Positions 1 to 10,799 are shown, counted from the first letter of the stretch. The stretch: DNA of 64,000 bases from Cryptomeria japonica (GCF_030272615.1 NC_081406.1:241429718-241493717); one strand, 5' to 3'. The notes: a model not told the origin generated them from the letters alone. Numbers and translations are program-made.

Positions 1-300
1 AATTTCTTTACAAAATCTCATAGTCATATCTTGCATCTGATTCTTCATTATACAGTTATCTTGTCTCAGTTGGTTCACCAGATCATTAAGAGTTTCCTTT
101 TCATCTTCCTCATTCTGCATCTTTTCACAAAGTTCTCTTCTTTTATTCCTTGCAATAGTGAAATTATCTTGAAGACCTCGAATAATATCCTGAGTAGCCT
201 TCAAATCATCTTCAAGTTTGATATTCTTCACCTTTTTCTACATCATAGTCTGAAAGAGTTGTTTCCAGTTGCTTTCTCAAGTTTTCCATCTCTATCGGTG
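1..300 (-). pseudogene. Coiled-coil gag-like remnant of a copia-type element
   Basis: Read on the minus strand, this stretch gives a charged, heptad-like peptide rich in Lys, Glu, Leu and Asn (for example KLEDDLKATQDIIRGL), open from about 222 to the window start. A second frame is open between about 287 and 215, so at least one frameshift is present. It lies directly downstream, in the minus direction, of a tRNA-Met-type primer-binding site and an LTR, which is the place of gag in an LTR retrotransposon. Long coiled coils before the zinc knuckle are common in plant copia gag proteins. No zinc knuckle or enzyme motif is visible before the window ends, so assignment to gag rests on position and composition. 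Confidence 0.5.
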
Positions 301-346
301 TCAAGATCTTCCTCAAGCTGTTAGGCTTTTGAAAATAGAGGACCAG

Positions 347-358
347 GCTCTGATACCA
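347..358 (-). other. Primer-binding site, initiator tRNA-Met type
   Basis: The minus strand reads TGGTATCAGAGC, the classic plant retrotransposon primer site complementary to the 3' end of initiator tRNA-Met. Two bases separate it from the LTR edge at 361. Minus-strand DNA synthesis would start here. It fixes the orientation of the element as minus. Confidence 0.85.
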
Positions 359-360
359 AT

Positions 361-1051
361 TGTTAGGATTCCCAAAGATACTGAGAGGGGGGGGGGGGTG
401 AATCAGTATCTGACTGGTAAGATAATTTTCTTGACTTATAACATGAAAAGCAGATCAAAACTATGTACCGGTAAACCAAAAATAATGCAGTACATAAGAA
501 TAGCAATCACAACATAAGAGACACACCATAACACAATATTTTAACAAGGAAACCCTGTGTGGGAAAAACCTCGGTGGGATTTGTGACCCACAATATTCAC
601 TTACTAGCTAATAAGGGAATATTAATGTTTACAATAGGGGCCTACACATGCAGGAAGGCCAAGTGCCTAGATCTCACTGCTCAATTACAAAAGAAGTCAC
701 ACTCACTTACAAAATTGGATTATACAAATCCAATGTCTTGTAGTGCTTCAGATCAGCATCTACTATGCTAGTTTCAGTACCGGTTTAAAGTAATTTCCAA
801 TTGTAATATTAAAGTATTAATTCATTTAAGATTTCGTGTGTTTACTTTGAGAAGAATTCCCTTTTCTACAATCATAAAAGATAGTTACAATATGAACTTG
901 GTGCACATACAGTGCTGGCCCATTTTAAGTTTATGTCCCTGGTTGATAACTAAATGAGCCTTTGCCATAGGAAAAGTTAGCTATTTAATAATATTCAATC
1001 TCTCAATTGTGATTTATTACCTAGTTACCATTCCAATTGTGAGGACTAACA
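361..1051 (-). mobile_element. LTR (5' LTR) of a minus-strand copia-like element
   Basis: The block begins TGTTAG at 361 and ends CTAACA at 1051, a 6-bp terminal inverted repeat of the TG...CA type. It is about 691 bp long and abuts the primer-binding site. It contains a run of ten or more G (about 389-400), which on the element strand is the C-run followed by CTCTCAG often found near the end of such copia LTRs. Immediately to the right the sequence matches the leader of the GP family, so the element is inserted in that leader. Its other LTR lies outside the window, so the target duplication cannot be checked. Confidence 0.75.
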
Positions 1052-2040
1052 ATTATATTAGATCTGAAAAATTGTTTTATTGTCAAATTCAATTTCCTTA
1101 TTTTCTTGTTCAATTTGCAAAATCAAATTTACAAAATTAAGTGGTTAATTATTAAAATCCTAATTTTCAAAAATTATTTTGAACTTGTGCAAAAATTGGA
1201 TTTCCATTTAATTTTCAGATTTGTGATTGTTCTCAGACTTGTCTTCATTCCTACAATTCAAATTTTCAATTTCCCTCCTTTTTCCCAAGTTTAAATTTCA
1301 AAAATTAAGTGGTTAGGTCATAAAACCCTGATTTTCAAATTTAATTGGATTTTGTCCAAAATTTCAATCAATTACAATTCAAATTTACATTTTTAAACAT
1401 TTGCTAAGGTGTCCCTATCCATTAGGTCTAAGCTTTTTCAAATTTACAAATCAATTCCTCTTTTTCTTCAAAACCCTAATAGGGTCCTATTTTCACATTT
1501 GAACATTCATTTCGCCTATCTAGAGATCATAAAATTTACCAATTTTGGGGGGTTAGTTTTAAAATAGTCATAATATTCATCCCTAAAAATTTCAAAAAAA
1601 GTTGGCCGGACCATGTGCGTTCCCACCACAGTCCTCGAATTTTTTCTAAAAATTTTAAGACTGTTATGACTGCATTTAATAGACTAAATCTAGAAGATAG
1701 ACTGATTTTTTTGATTTTTTATCCCTCTAGAATCGAAAATACTTCCAAAATTCAACATTTCAAATTGCAAGACAATTTTTAAATTTAAGAGGTTAATTTT
1801 AATCTGCCCTAATTTTAAAAATTATATTAATTTTAAAATTAAATGGTATTCCCTTGGCCCTAATTTTAAAATTCCAATTTCCTTTGATTTACTCCAAAAT
1901 TATTTTTGAAAATTGTGTCTTTTTCTTTCTCCAACAAAGTTCAAATTGTTTAATCGTTATTTTCTTACATTTTTCATTACTCAATTTTGTAAGCTTTGTT
2001 CCTATAATTCAAAATTCAAAATTCAAACTTTCCCTCTAGT
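1052..2040 (+). other. Non-coding leader of GP-left
   Basis: This AT-rich stretch is dominated by TTCAAATT/AAATTTCAAA runs and by a recurring motif near AAATTAAGTGGTTA (about 1135, 1299 and a weaker one at 1785). The same motif occurs in the leader of GP-right (60627, 61100). One copy of a block at about 1550-1660 (ATTCATCCCTAAAAATTTC, then a GC-richer part) corresponds to the block that is present twice in GP-right. No convincing reading frame is seen. Confidence 0.6.
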
Positions 2041-3870
2041 GCATGAGTTTACCACTATTAGTCCTACCTATACTATCCCCATTAGACAAAGCATTAGAAT
2101 TAAGGCCTCCCAAGGTTTAATTACCAAGGAGATGGAGCCTAATTTGGGTGACTTCTTTAATGAGGATCATGCTAATTCTTCTCTTCCTAATCATGTGCCT
2201 ATTTATCCCATGATGAAGAAGAAGCTTTAACTAGAGTCTTTATAGATCAACTTTCAAAATTGGACAATCAATTTGATAACTTTCAACAATGGATGTCTCA
2301 AGAGTATCCTACTAGTGAATCTCTTCCATTAGTTGAAGGCCTTAAACACATGATTCAAAGTGATAAAAATGGGATTGATATATTGCATGACATTGCACAT
2401 ATTGTTGATTCTAATGTCATGCCTATCAAGAGTTGTGCTGAAACCCTAGGTTATTCACAACCTTGAACATAAGTCAATCCTTCTATTCATTTGACTACTC
2501 GTATGACTATTATTCCTACTTTCACTTCCAACATCATGGCTACTTCAACTCAAAATGTCATTCCTACAGCAATTAGTCATGGGCACATTCCCTCTTCTTC
2601 ATTCAATCCTCCATCTTTACCTATGTCTTCAATAAGTATTCATATCATTCCTCAACCAAATAATGTGACACAAGGGGGCAATTCCTTCAACAAATTTGTT
2701 CCTTCTTAAAGTGTCCCTTTTCCTACCCAATCATCTCCTATGCCTACTTATCATAATTTTCCACCACCTTATTCTCAATCCATACCTTCTTTCAATAACA
2801 TGACACCACCTTCTCAATCAACTATGTCTAACATCAACTCTTCCACGGAAGCAATAATTAACAATCTCGTTCAAACCGTCTCTTCCTTACAACAACAAAT
2901 TGCTTCTATGAATCAATCCAAGTTAAGTGTGCCCACCTTTGATGTTTTGAGCCTACTTTCTCTTGATATTGTTAAAGTTGTACCACCTAAGCATGTGGAG
3001 GTCCCTCAATTAGAACTCTATAATGGAGAAGGTGATCCTCTTACGCATGTCAAAATATTCCAAACCTTGTGTACTGATTTTTCTTACGATCAAAGATTTC
3101 TTACAAAACTGTTTACAAGAACACTAAGAAATAAGGCTTTACAATGGTATTGCTCTTTGCCTTCTTATTATATTACTTCTTTTCAACAACTAGCAAATGC
3201 TTTCACTCAACAATTTCAAAATAACATTGGTCCTAAAATCACTTTGACTCATTTAATGCATTGTAAACAAGGTGTTAAAGAAAAAGTGACTGATTTCATT
3301 GATAGATATAAACATTTGTGTGCTCAAATTTTGTTTCCTATACCTGATAATGATATTCAAAGAATTTTCATTTCTAATTTGAAAAAAGATATTAGGGAAA
3401 AGCTTATTTTGTTTGAGTTTACTTCATTTCCATAGTTGTGCACAATACTCCACAATTATCAATTGGTTGTGAGTCAAATGGAGCAATCCACTCCTATGAC
3501 TCCGGGTGATAAGAGGGAGAGTGTTCAACAACCGTTTGCCAACAAAAAGCTTCATCAAGTTCAATGATACAATCAACAACAACAATGTGAATGCTACAAC
3601 AGGTGTGCCTCCTATTTCTAATTTTTTCAGAAGAGAAAGACAATTTACTTCTTTGAATGAATCTTTACATAGTATGATGTCTTAGTTGTTGCAAATAAAT
3701 GTTATAAAACTTCCTCCTATCAAACCATTTGATCCTTCTAAGGTAGCATCCCCTTATTTTGATAACAATTCCTTTTGTAAATTTCATCATCATCCTAGTC
3801 ATGATACTGAGAAATGTTTTGCATTGAAAAGTAAGATTCAAGATTTGATTCATAATAATGTTATATTTGT
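2041..3870 (+). pseudogene. Decayed gag of GP-left
   Basis: The reading frame aligns with the intact gag of GP-right (start at 61572). The N-terminal part has FTTISPTYTIP and the IVDSNV..IKSCAE block; the Retrotrans_gag core (about 2990-3435) has LELYNGEGDPLTHVK and ALQWYCSLPS; a zinc-knuckle-like CKFHHHPSHDTEKC follows (about 3775-3825). A one-base loss right after the ATG shifts the frame. Stops include 2228-2230, 2464-2466, 2707-2709 and a CAG-to-TAG type change at 3433-3435. Gag would form the virus-like particle that packages element RNA. This copy cannot make it. Confidence 0.75.
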
Positions 3871-5512
3871 GTCATGTGTGAATGATAAGGTAAATAGATC
3901 AGTAGCTCCTCCTAATCAAAATCTTAATATTTTCATTGATCCCTTGCCTTCTCACACCTCTAACATGATTGAAACTATGCATACTTCTTTCTCTTTTGAG
4001 GAATTCACTTCTATGGCTTTGAAATTAGTGAACATGGTAGAGAAGCAAGACAAACCTAAAGATCCTTGTATTACATTTGATCATAGTGAGACCATTAAAG
4101 CACTCGATGGCCCTTTATACAAAGTTGTGAAGGTTAAGGATATACCTTTTTGTGGTACTCTTGTTGATCCCTCTTGCATGGTTAATGTCATAACTGAGGA
4201 GTATCTTTTCACTTTACGATTGCATATAAACCAATCCATGATAACTCTAATGTAGTTGCGAAGTTATTTGATGGATTCTCTTGTCCTACCATTGGTTCTA
4301 TCACCCTTCTTGTTGAAGTTCATACTAAATCTATGGATGTGTACTTTGTTATCATTCCCTCTTCCGAGCAATTCCGTGTGAATTTGGGCTATCCTTGGAT
4401 ATCTTCCATGAAGGCTATTTCTTCACCAATTCATAAGTGTTTGAAATTCGCTCACAATGGCAAAATCATAGCTATGAACCATAGCATATTTCGACCATCT
4501 GAAAGAAGCCCTGGCGTTCCTATTGATTTCTTTTGGCCTCAGCAATTTCAATCTCTTCCATCAAGGAGCAATGCTCTTTTTCATTCTTATCAAAAATGGA
4601 AGAAGGGTATGATCTTATCCTTAATTCAATCTAGATCCCCGACACTTGATGTTCCTATCATTCTTGAAGATGAAGTTCTTCCCCTCATGGATAGGACTAA
4701 TCTTCTTCCTAAGGAAGACCCTCAACCCATTCCTATGGATGTGTCTATGCCTTCTCCTAAGAAACAAAATAATGTTCCTCCTAAGGTTAGACTCGTACCT
4801 CCTCCTCATGATGGACCTTTTCTCCTTCCTACACCTAACATTCCTCCTTTATATGGTGTAGTTCCACCTTCTTCCTCTTATAGAGAGAAGAGGCCTGCTT
4901 CTCCTCTTGTTCAAAATAAAAGACCTCAACCTAAACCTTCAACTATCAAAGATGAGAATATTCCTCCTTCAATGAATGTTCCTCTTCCTCCTTAGCCTTC
5001 CACTAAGACTCAACAAAATCATTGTGTGAGAGAATGTCGATGAAGACGTCGTATTCAAGCTCATGAAGTTGTCCCTCAAACTATTCAATCTCCTAAAACT
5101 CCAGCAATTGACATGATTCCCTTCTCTCCTAAACAAGATGTTGAACATAAATCTCCTAAACATAAGTTGCAAAAAACATGTGATGGTTTTACTTCTATTC
5201 ATGTGCGAGCTCCTCTTTCTATAAATCTTGATGAGGAAATAGGATAAAATGATATTGATGATGGAAATACAATATTTAATGCTTCTGATAGTGATTATGA
5301 ATATGTTGATGTTGACAAGCATTTATCAGCTGAATTTTCCAAAGCCCTAATCCTAGATTCTAGAGCCGAACAAAGAGACTTACCAAATGAGCATATTCCT
5401 TGTTTGGATCTTGTGCTAGCTCCATCTATTTTCTTGATGTCACTCCTTTGGAATGTTTCTCACCTTCCCGAAATAGTGATCAACAAGATTGGGAGGTGGA
5501 TGTCATGCTAGA
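3871..5512 (+). pseudogene. Retropepsin-like domain and proline-rich tail of GP-left
   Basis: The first part (to 4255) ends in a protease-like strand, CGTLVDPSCMVNVITEEYL, where the usual D-S/T-G triad is replaced by DPSC. The same change is in GP-right (IDPSCMVNV). After a frame break at about 4256 comes FRVNLGYPWISSM, matching the flap/LGRPW half of a retropepsin. From about 4500 to 4995 the frame is rich in Pro, Ser and Lys (repeated VPPP, PSPKK). After a stop at 4993-4995 the same frame continues to about 5510 with an acidic stretch (DSDYEYVDVD). The tail has no family I recognise. Confidence 0.6.
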
Positions 5513-6265
5513 TTAGCAACATTAGCACCATAGATCTTCTCCCTCTCTCCTTTCTTGATCTCTTGTGACCATTCTTCTACATGTATCCCTATTCTTCTAT
5601 TGTTCCCTTAATGTCTATTTGAAGATGATACAAAGCATTTAGATCTTTTCTTGATCTCTTTCATGTTGACTCAAAAGACTCCTTTCTTCCCTTTTTTCCA
5701 AGGAAGTTTCCTTTCTTTGGGGAATGACGATTATTATATGCACATACATATATGATATACATGAGTTGTCATACAACATACTACTGCACCTGAGGAAAGA
5801 AAAACTACCTCATGTTTTGTGTTCATTATCCTTGGGTTTATCCTTTGATTGGGGGCTAAATCCTTGTGATAATGTGCTTCTTTTCTTCTCTATTTGGGTG
5901 TATCCTAACTTAAAGAAATTGCTCCCAATAAGGCATGTGTGAACGCTTTAACATGGGGGCATACACTCCGTTCATACTTTCCTTCATGATACTTAAAGTT
6001 ATTTAGTGAACTTGGCTTTGCTTTGTAATTTTGGTATCCTTGCTTTTCATGACTCAGTGAGGGGAACCTTTCTACTTGCAATCATGGTTTTCCCCTTCTT
6101 GATCTTCCCTTTTACTTTGTTAATCAAATTCGTAAGATCCTAAGTCCACTGGGGGCTTGGCGCATCTTGCCTCCTTGACATGGTAGAATTATTTCAATCT
6201 TGTTTCCTTGTACTTTACCGGTAGTATTGGCATACGCTTAAACTCCCACTAAAGTGGCCGCTAAA
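5513..6265 (+). other. Gene-free 3' region of GP-left
   Basis: No domain is visible. The plus strand carries three short GGGGGC tracts (near 5850, 5955 and 6145) in similar settings, such as tgattGGGGGCtaaa and cactGGGGGCttgg. No convincing polypurine tract abuts the LTR start. This is where polymerase would sit in a complete element. Confidence 0.55.
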
Positions 6266-7476
6266 TGTAGTGTCTTAAAATTGTGACCCTAGCAATTTTA
6301 CACCACATTAAGGTCCTCATGCATTTGAGATCGAATCCCTAGGCCTAATCGGAGACTGGAGATTTCTCAACCCTGAAACCTGCTTCTCCCCTTGTGTTTG
6401 CACCACCCTGTCTATGCTCTACCTTGGAAAAAAGGGTAGGACAGGGGTGTGGCACCCCTATCCTTACCCTATTTTGGGGCAGGACCCTTTCCTAAGTCTA
6501 CATTGTAGGTTGTGCATTAGGTGGGAAACCTCTCTCAATGTCGGCCCCTGATGAAAATCATCTTCATTAACTCTAATTGTTGAGTATAAATGTTGCATTT
6601 TCCCTCTGATTTGCAAAACAAGAAGCATCCATAAGTTCATGAGATCACGCATTCGAGCATTCAAGAGCATTCAAGAGCATTCAAGAGCATTCAAGCATTC
6701 AAGCATCCCTTTCAAGCATTGAGCATCTCAAGTATCCCTTCAAGGCTAGGTGTTGTATTCAAGTCAAGGATTCAACCATTGAAGAGGAGGTCCATTTCAA
6801 CATTCAACGTCATTCAAGCAATTCTATCAACATTTCTATTTGCAACCTCCCTTGAGGTGATTTACAATTCAGTCTTTCATTTACATTTACTTGCCAGTAC
6901 TTTCTTTCATTACTTGGTTAATTCCAAAACTGGTGTTTGACCTGAAGGAAAACCCCCAATCCCAACCCCTTTTCCTCTATTTTTTGTGTGTAGGTTGTAG
7001 GTGCACAGCTGTACTTTCACATTTGGACTCCATTTGTAGAGGCAAAAAAAACACTTTTCATTTTGTGGATTTTTCGGAGGACCTTGTACATTCCTGCCAT
7101 GGTCCAGGCAACTTTTCCTCAAAATCTCAAAGCGACTTCGTCTCGACATTTTATTGCCAGATCCAGGTGCACAGCTTCATCCCATATCCCAACCTTGAGC
7201 TATAATCATTTCTTTGTCACTTTTGCACTTGGTTTCAATACAGAATCCAATCAATTCATTTCCGTTAAAAGAAGAGGGGATCAATTCATCAGCCTCATTC
7301 AAAATTCAATCTTCTTCCTTGGAGGTTGAATCTAGTGAATTCTTCCTCCCCTCGTCCAATGTAATGGGTGAAAAGTGTTTGAAGGGAAATCCCTAGTGAA
7401 ACTCTCATCTCTCTTTAAAGGGAAAGGGTAGCTTTCCTCTTGATCTCTCTTTCACATCATCTTTTCCACCATTACA
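6266..7476 (+). mobile_element. 3' LTR of GP-left
   Basis: The LTR starts TGTAGTGTCTTAAAATTGTGAC and ends near CCATTACA, about 1211 bp, and matches the LTR at 59194-60392 (1199 bp) in order along its length. Shared blocks include GGTTAATTCCAAAAC, GTGTGTAGGTTG and GATTTTTCGGAGGACC. A TATA box (TATAAA, 6585-6590) corresponds to TATATAAA at 59523 in the other copy and probably marks the U3 promoter. Directly after 7476 the sequence switches to the reading frame of the Sirevirus-like host element. Confidence 0.75.
6655..6694 (+). repeat. Tandem repeat GAGCATTCAA x4 in the LTR
   Basis: Four perfect 10-bp units lie just after the putative transcription start of the LTR. Shorter related CAAGCATT units follow to about 6720. 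The other family copy has only a few AAGCATTC units at about 59585, so the array has expanded here. Confidence 0.9.
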
Positions 7477-7478
7477 GT

Positions 7479-8423
7479 AATGAAGAAAAGAAAGAATATT
7501 AGGTAGAGGAGAAAATTGAGAAAACAGTGCCCAAAGTGACACCTTTATCACTTGACTCTAAGAAAAAAGTTGTTGATTAAGAAGATGATGATGCATTATG
7601 AATCCAAGGAGCCTTGGACATGGATAAATTGAGTTCTGTTGTGTTCATGGAGATTGCAACAGCCATGTAATCCTGCACAAAGAAGAAGAGAATGAAGGAG
7701 CAGCAAAAGGAGGCAGAGACAATAAGAAATGCAGTTGAAATTTTGTCAAGTCTCCTATCGGAGACTGATACTGATAACTTTGCCACACCTTTTGACAATC
7801 TTGGACAACTTGTTTCTAATGTCGGTGAACAAATGAAGACATTTGAAGATGCAACTTATGTTAGTGGTGAGAAGGATTATAAGAAGAAGAGAATAGAGTA
7901 GTTAATTACTAAAATTGATAAAGGGAAAGTTATTCTTACTATCAATAAAGACTATTTGAAAGAGGCACTTGAAAAGGGAGGTAAAATCCTCTCAACTGTT
8001 TCTAAATTTTCATTGTTTTGTGCAAATTTGAAGAAGAAGAGGGAAGAAGCTGAGAAATAACTTGAAGTTCTTAGTGAGTCATTTAAACCCCTTCATGACT
8101 CTGCTATTAATTTTGGAAGAATAGTTGTAGACCTTCAACATAAGATGAAAGTATATGAGTATGAACAAGTGAAGCGAATAAGGTCACTACAGGAATTATA
8201 GACATGGCTGATACCGAAGGTGGAGATCTTGCAACGAGCTTACAAACAAACTAAATTCATTCTTGCTACACCTGAGATGAGCAACATTGATGCAATGGAG
8301 GAGCTAGCCGGACAAACAAAGACACATGTGGAGATTATCGACACAATTTTGGAGACATGGCATAATAATTTGAAACAATTGAAGTCCCATTTTAGTGATT
8401 CTTTTTCTAAGATTGCATTGTAA
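7479..8423 (+). pseudogene. Coiled-coil ORF of a Sirevirus-like copia element (env-like position)
   Basis: One frame runs from the GP-left boundary to the TAA at 8421-8423 without a frameshift but with stops at about 7500, 7578, 7596, 7668, 7899, 8058 and 8199. The peptide is charged and heptad-like (KKKRMKEQQKEAETIRNAVE, LQHKMKVYEYEQVKRIRSLQ), with no enzyme motif. It lies between where pol would end and the polypurine tracts of the 3' LTR, the place of the extra env-like ORF in Sireviruses. Its 5' part is cut off by GP-left. I do not recognise the protein; env-like is a positional label only. Confidence 0.5.
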
Positions 8424-8533
8424 AGACATTAACCCTTTCATATCTATATATATGCTATGCAATTTTGATGCAAATTTTGATGTAACATGTATTTATTTTT
8501 CATATCTTTACTTATTTGTTTGGTATTGTTGGC

Positions 8534-8747
8534 AAAGGGGGAGTAATAGTTGAAGAGTCAGTCAAAATTTTGTATGTAAGTATAAAGGGGGACTAATAGT
8601 ATGAGCCTTGTACTTGTTTGAATTTTTTGTAATAGCATGTAATTGCTAAGAGGGAGTGTATGTCATGAAGTCAAGTAAATTTTTGTATTGCACACTTAGT
8701 TGACAAAAATTTTCCTAAGTGTTGCCATCAATGCCAAAGGGGGAGAA
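8534..8747 (+). other. Three polypurine tracts before the 3' LTR
   Basis: AAAGGGGGAGTAATAGT (8534-8550) and AAAGGGGGACTAATAGT (8584-8600) differ by one base. A third, AAAGGGGGAGAA (8736-8747), directly abuts the LTR. The last would prime plus-strand DNA synthesis. Repeated polypurine-like motifs upstream of the 3' LTR are a known trait of Sireviruses, which supports that assignment. Confidence 0.75.
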
Positions 8748-9043
8748 TGTTGGCATTTGATAGAACCGATAAAGACTGTTGGTGATAATATGCAACCGGT
8801 AAAGGATTGATTGGTGAATGTGATGAAGAGATTGAGATTCATGTTTGATGACTAAGTTTTGTGTTGTCATTGATGGAAATATGTTTTTGTAGTCATCTAA
8901 GTCTTGGAAGCCAACTAGTAAGGTATAACTGGTACAAAAGATGGTTTATCACTGAACCCATAATTAGGACTTCAACCGATAAATAGAGATAGAGTTGCAT
9001 TCTAGAAACTGGTATAGGTGATTCATGAAGATTTGGATGATGT

Positions 9044-9057
9044 GATTTTAAAGCAAT
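9044..9057. repeat. Target-site duplication, left copy
   Basis: GATTTTAAAGCAAT is repeated perfectly at 10328-10341, flanking the LINE-like insertion. Length (14 bp) and setting fit target-primed reverse transcription. Confidence 0.85.
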
Positions 9058-10327
9058 GTTTTTTATTAAGGTAAAAACAAGTTTTGAAGGGACTCTGAAA
9101 CCCTTTACAAAATAACCTTACAAGATAAAAGCATTAAGAAACCAGGAGGAACAAACCTAAGAAAAGCCAGCAAAATAACTAAAGAAAACCAGCTAAAGCC
9201 CCAAAAAACAAGCAAAATCCGGCTAGACCCACCTAAAGAAACTAATTAATATTTTTCAGGGCATTAGCCAAGTAATTGCTAATCCCATATAGGTCTTTGA
9301 TATTTTCCCTAAGATTAGGGATCTCCTTAGCAGACGCAACAACAGCTTTCTTAACACTCGCTCTGGTTCTCTTTCCAACTCCACCCGGAGTAGCTTCACC
9401 ATTTCCAATCTCGATAGCATCTTCATTCATGTCGAGGTCCACCACCAGTTTGGGAGAATTGGAATTATCAAGGACCTTTGAGATATCCTCAAGGTTTTTA
9501 GTGACAGCAGACAAGATATTTGTGATAATACCCAGCAAGTTTTCCATCGCCACTTTCCCTTCTTCCAGCAACTTAATCTAAGCAGCCATTTTATTAACTT
9601 TCTCCTCCATTTCCTTCTTCCACTACTTCTGATCCCTGTCATCTTCCTTCCTTTTATCATCCATCCATTTCCCATTTTTCTCCAGGTTCTTCAATAGATC
9701 ATCAGTCCATCTGTCACAACCTAATCTGGCCTCAGAAAGTTTTTTAAGGTTATTCAAGAATAACCCTTCTCCAGTTCTTTCCTTTTCCTCACTCAAACTA
9801 TCCTTTGCCATATCCTTCTCAGGTTCCTTGTTCTTCTCCCTCTCAGAATTCAAATCTTTTTCCTCATTATCCTTGTCATCCACATCCAACATGGGTTGGT
9901 TGTTGTCGTTGCCAGGGCTAGCACTGTGAATTGGGCTATCATTGTCAGACTCGTTCTCACCTTCTTCATGCTCTGCTCCTGTTTCCTCATCTTTCCAGTT
10001 GTCCTCACCCTCTGACTCGTCCGTTTCCATTCAACTGCCCTCTTTTCCAATTTCCTCTGTGTCATTCTTATCTTCATGGACTTTCATCCCAATGGCACTC
10101 TTACTTTTTTTCCTGGAGATAGCCTCCTCCTTGGTAGGTTCCCCTTCCTCCAGCATTCTCTTACCTTTCCCTAGAGCAACGGATAACCTCTTGTTTTCCA
10201 GCATGGCAAGGGTTAATAGTGCTCATAAATGAGCAGCAAAAGCCCACAATGGAGTACCGGATTCAAGGGATTCTTGTTGTGTTTATTGAGGGACCTAGAA
10301 AGGGACCTGAAGAGATAGTAGGGAAGA
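9058..10327 (-). mobile_element. LINE-like retroposed insertion
   Basis: A 1270-bp segment interrupts the LTR and is bounded by a perfect 14-bp direct repeat. On the minus strand its 3' end is a short A-rich tail (CTTAATAAAAAAC) preceded by TGTAAAGGGTTTCAGAGTCC, which resembles 3' ends of plant L1-type LINEs. There is no LTR, no terminal inverted repeat and no reverse transcriptase. It could be a non-autonomous LINE derivative or a retrocopy of a cellular mRNA moved by a LINE. Confidence 0.65.
9242..10204 (-). pseudogene. Unknown acidic ORF in the LINE-like insertion
   Basis: From an ATG at 10204 one frame runs 321 codons to the stop at 9242, broken only by in-frame stops at 10031-10033, 9623-9625 and about 9577, with no frameshift. 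The N-terminal third is basic (ISRKKSKS), the middle extremely acidic (DESEGEDNWKDEETGAEHEE), and the C-terminal part has hydrophobic heptads (LLGIITNILSAVTKNLEDI) followed by a basic patch (GKRTRASVKKAV). No domain is recognised. It has no RNA-recognition motif, zinc knuckle, endonuclease or polymerase, so it is not an ordinary LINE ORF2. A chromatin or chaperone-like retrocopy is possible but unproven. Confidence 0.45.
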
Positions 10328-10341
10328 GATTTTAAAGCAAT
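10328..10341. repeat. Target-site duplication, right copy
   Basis: Right-hand copy of GATTTTAAAGCAAT; see the left copy at 9044-9057. Confidence 0.85.
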
Positions 10342-10799
10342 ATTGAAGACAGGTATTTGAAGCTATTTTCACAACCGCATTGGCAGATTCAACCGGACAA
10401 GCAATATTTGATGTACAAAGAAGACATTCTGAAGAACACTTAACCAGTAGTGATAAACTCACTTAAATCAGTAAACCGACACAAGATTTGTTTTGTTTAT
10501 TTTCTTATGTTGGTGGCCGACATAAGTAAGCCGTGTAGTTGAAGTTTTTCTATATTCATTGAACCTAGTAAATTATTCCAAGCTTGTAGCCGACTATGAA
10601 ATGTTTATAAAAAGTGTGATGAGTTATGAGTTGGTGTATGTGTGAGATTAGAGGAAATTATTGCAAGTGTGATTGTGTGGTGATTAGGGAAGCTCTATAA
10701 TGAATTTTTGTTGAAGTTTTGAGGATCTGAAGTGGGTCTTATTAGACATAGAGGTGTCATAAGAAGATCATTTCACTATTGTTTTCCTAACAGTTTACA

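Larger units (their letters stand above)
1052..7476 (+). mobile_element. GP-left: gypsy-type element with gag and protease but no polymerase (5' end off window)
   Basis: This is the older of two copies of one family in the window (the other starts at 59194). It holds an AT-rich leader, a decayed gag-protease reading frame, a proline-rich tail, about 750 bp without genes, and a 1.2-kb 3' LTR. Order and sequence match the right-hand copy through gag and protease. Between the end of the reading frame near 5512 and the LTR at 6266 I find no reverse transcriptase, RNase H or integrase motif on either strand. The 5' LTR must lie left of the copia insertion at 1-1051. Gag and protease resemble Tat-lineage Ty3/gypsy proteins, so it is best read as a non-autonomous Tat-like element. 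Confidence 0.7.

Noticed and set aside
389-400. Poly-G run as an assembly artefact or G-quadruplex.
   Set aside because: C-runs before CTCTCAG are usual near the end of this LTR type. A single run cannot form a standard quadruplex.
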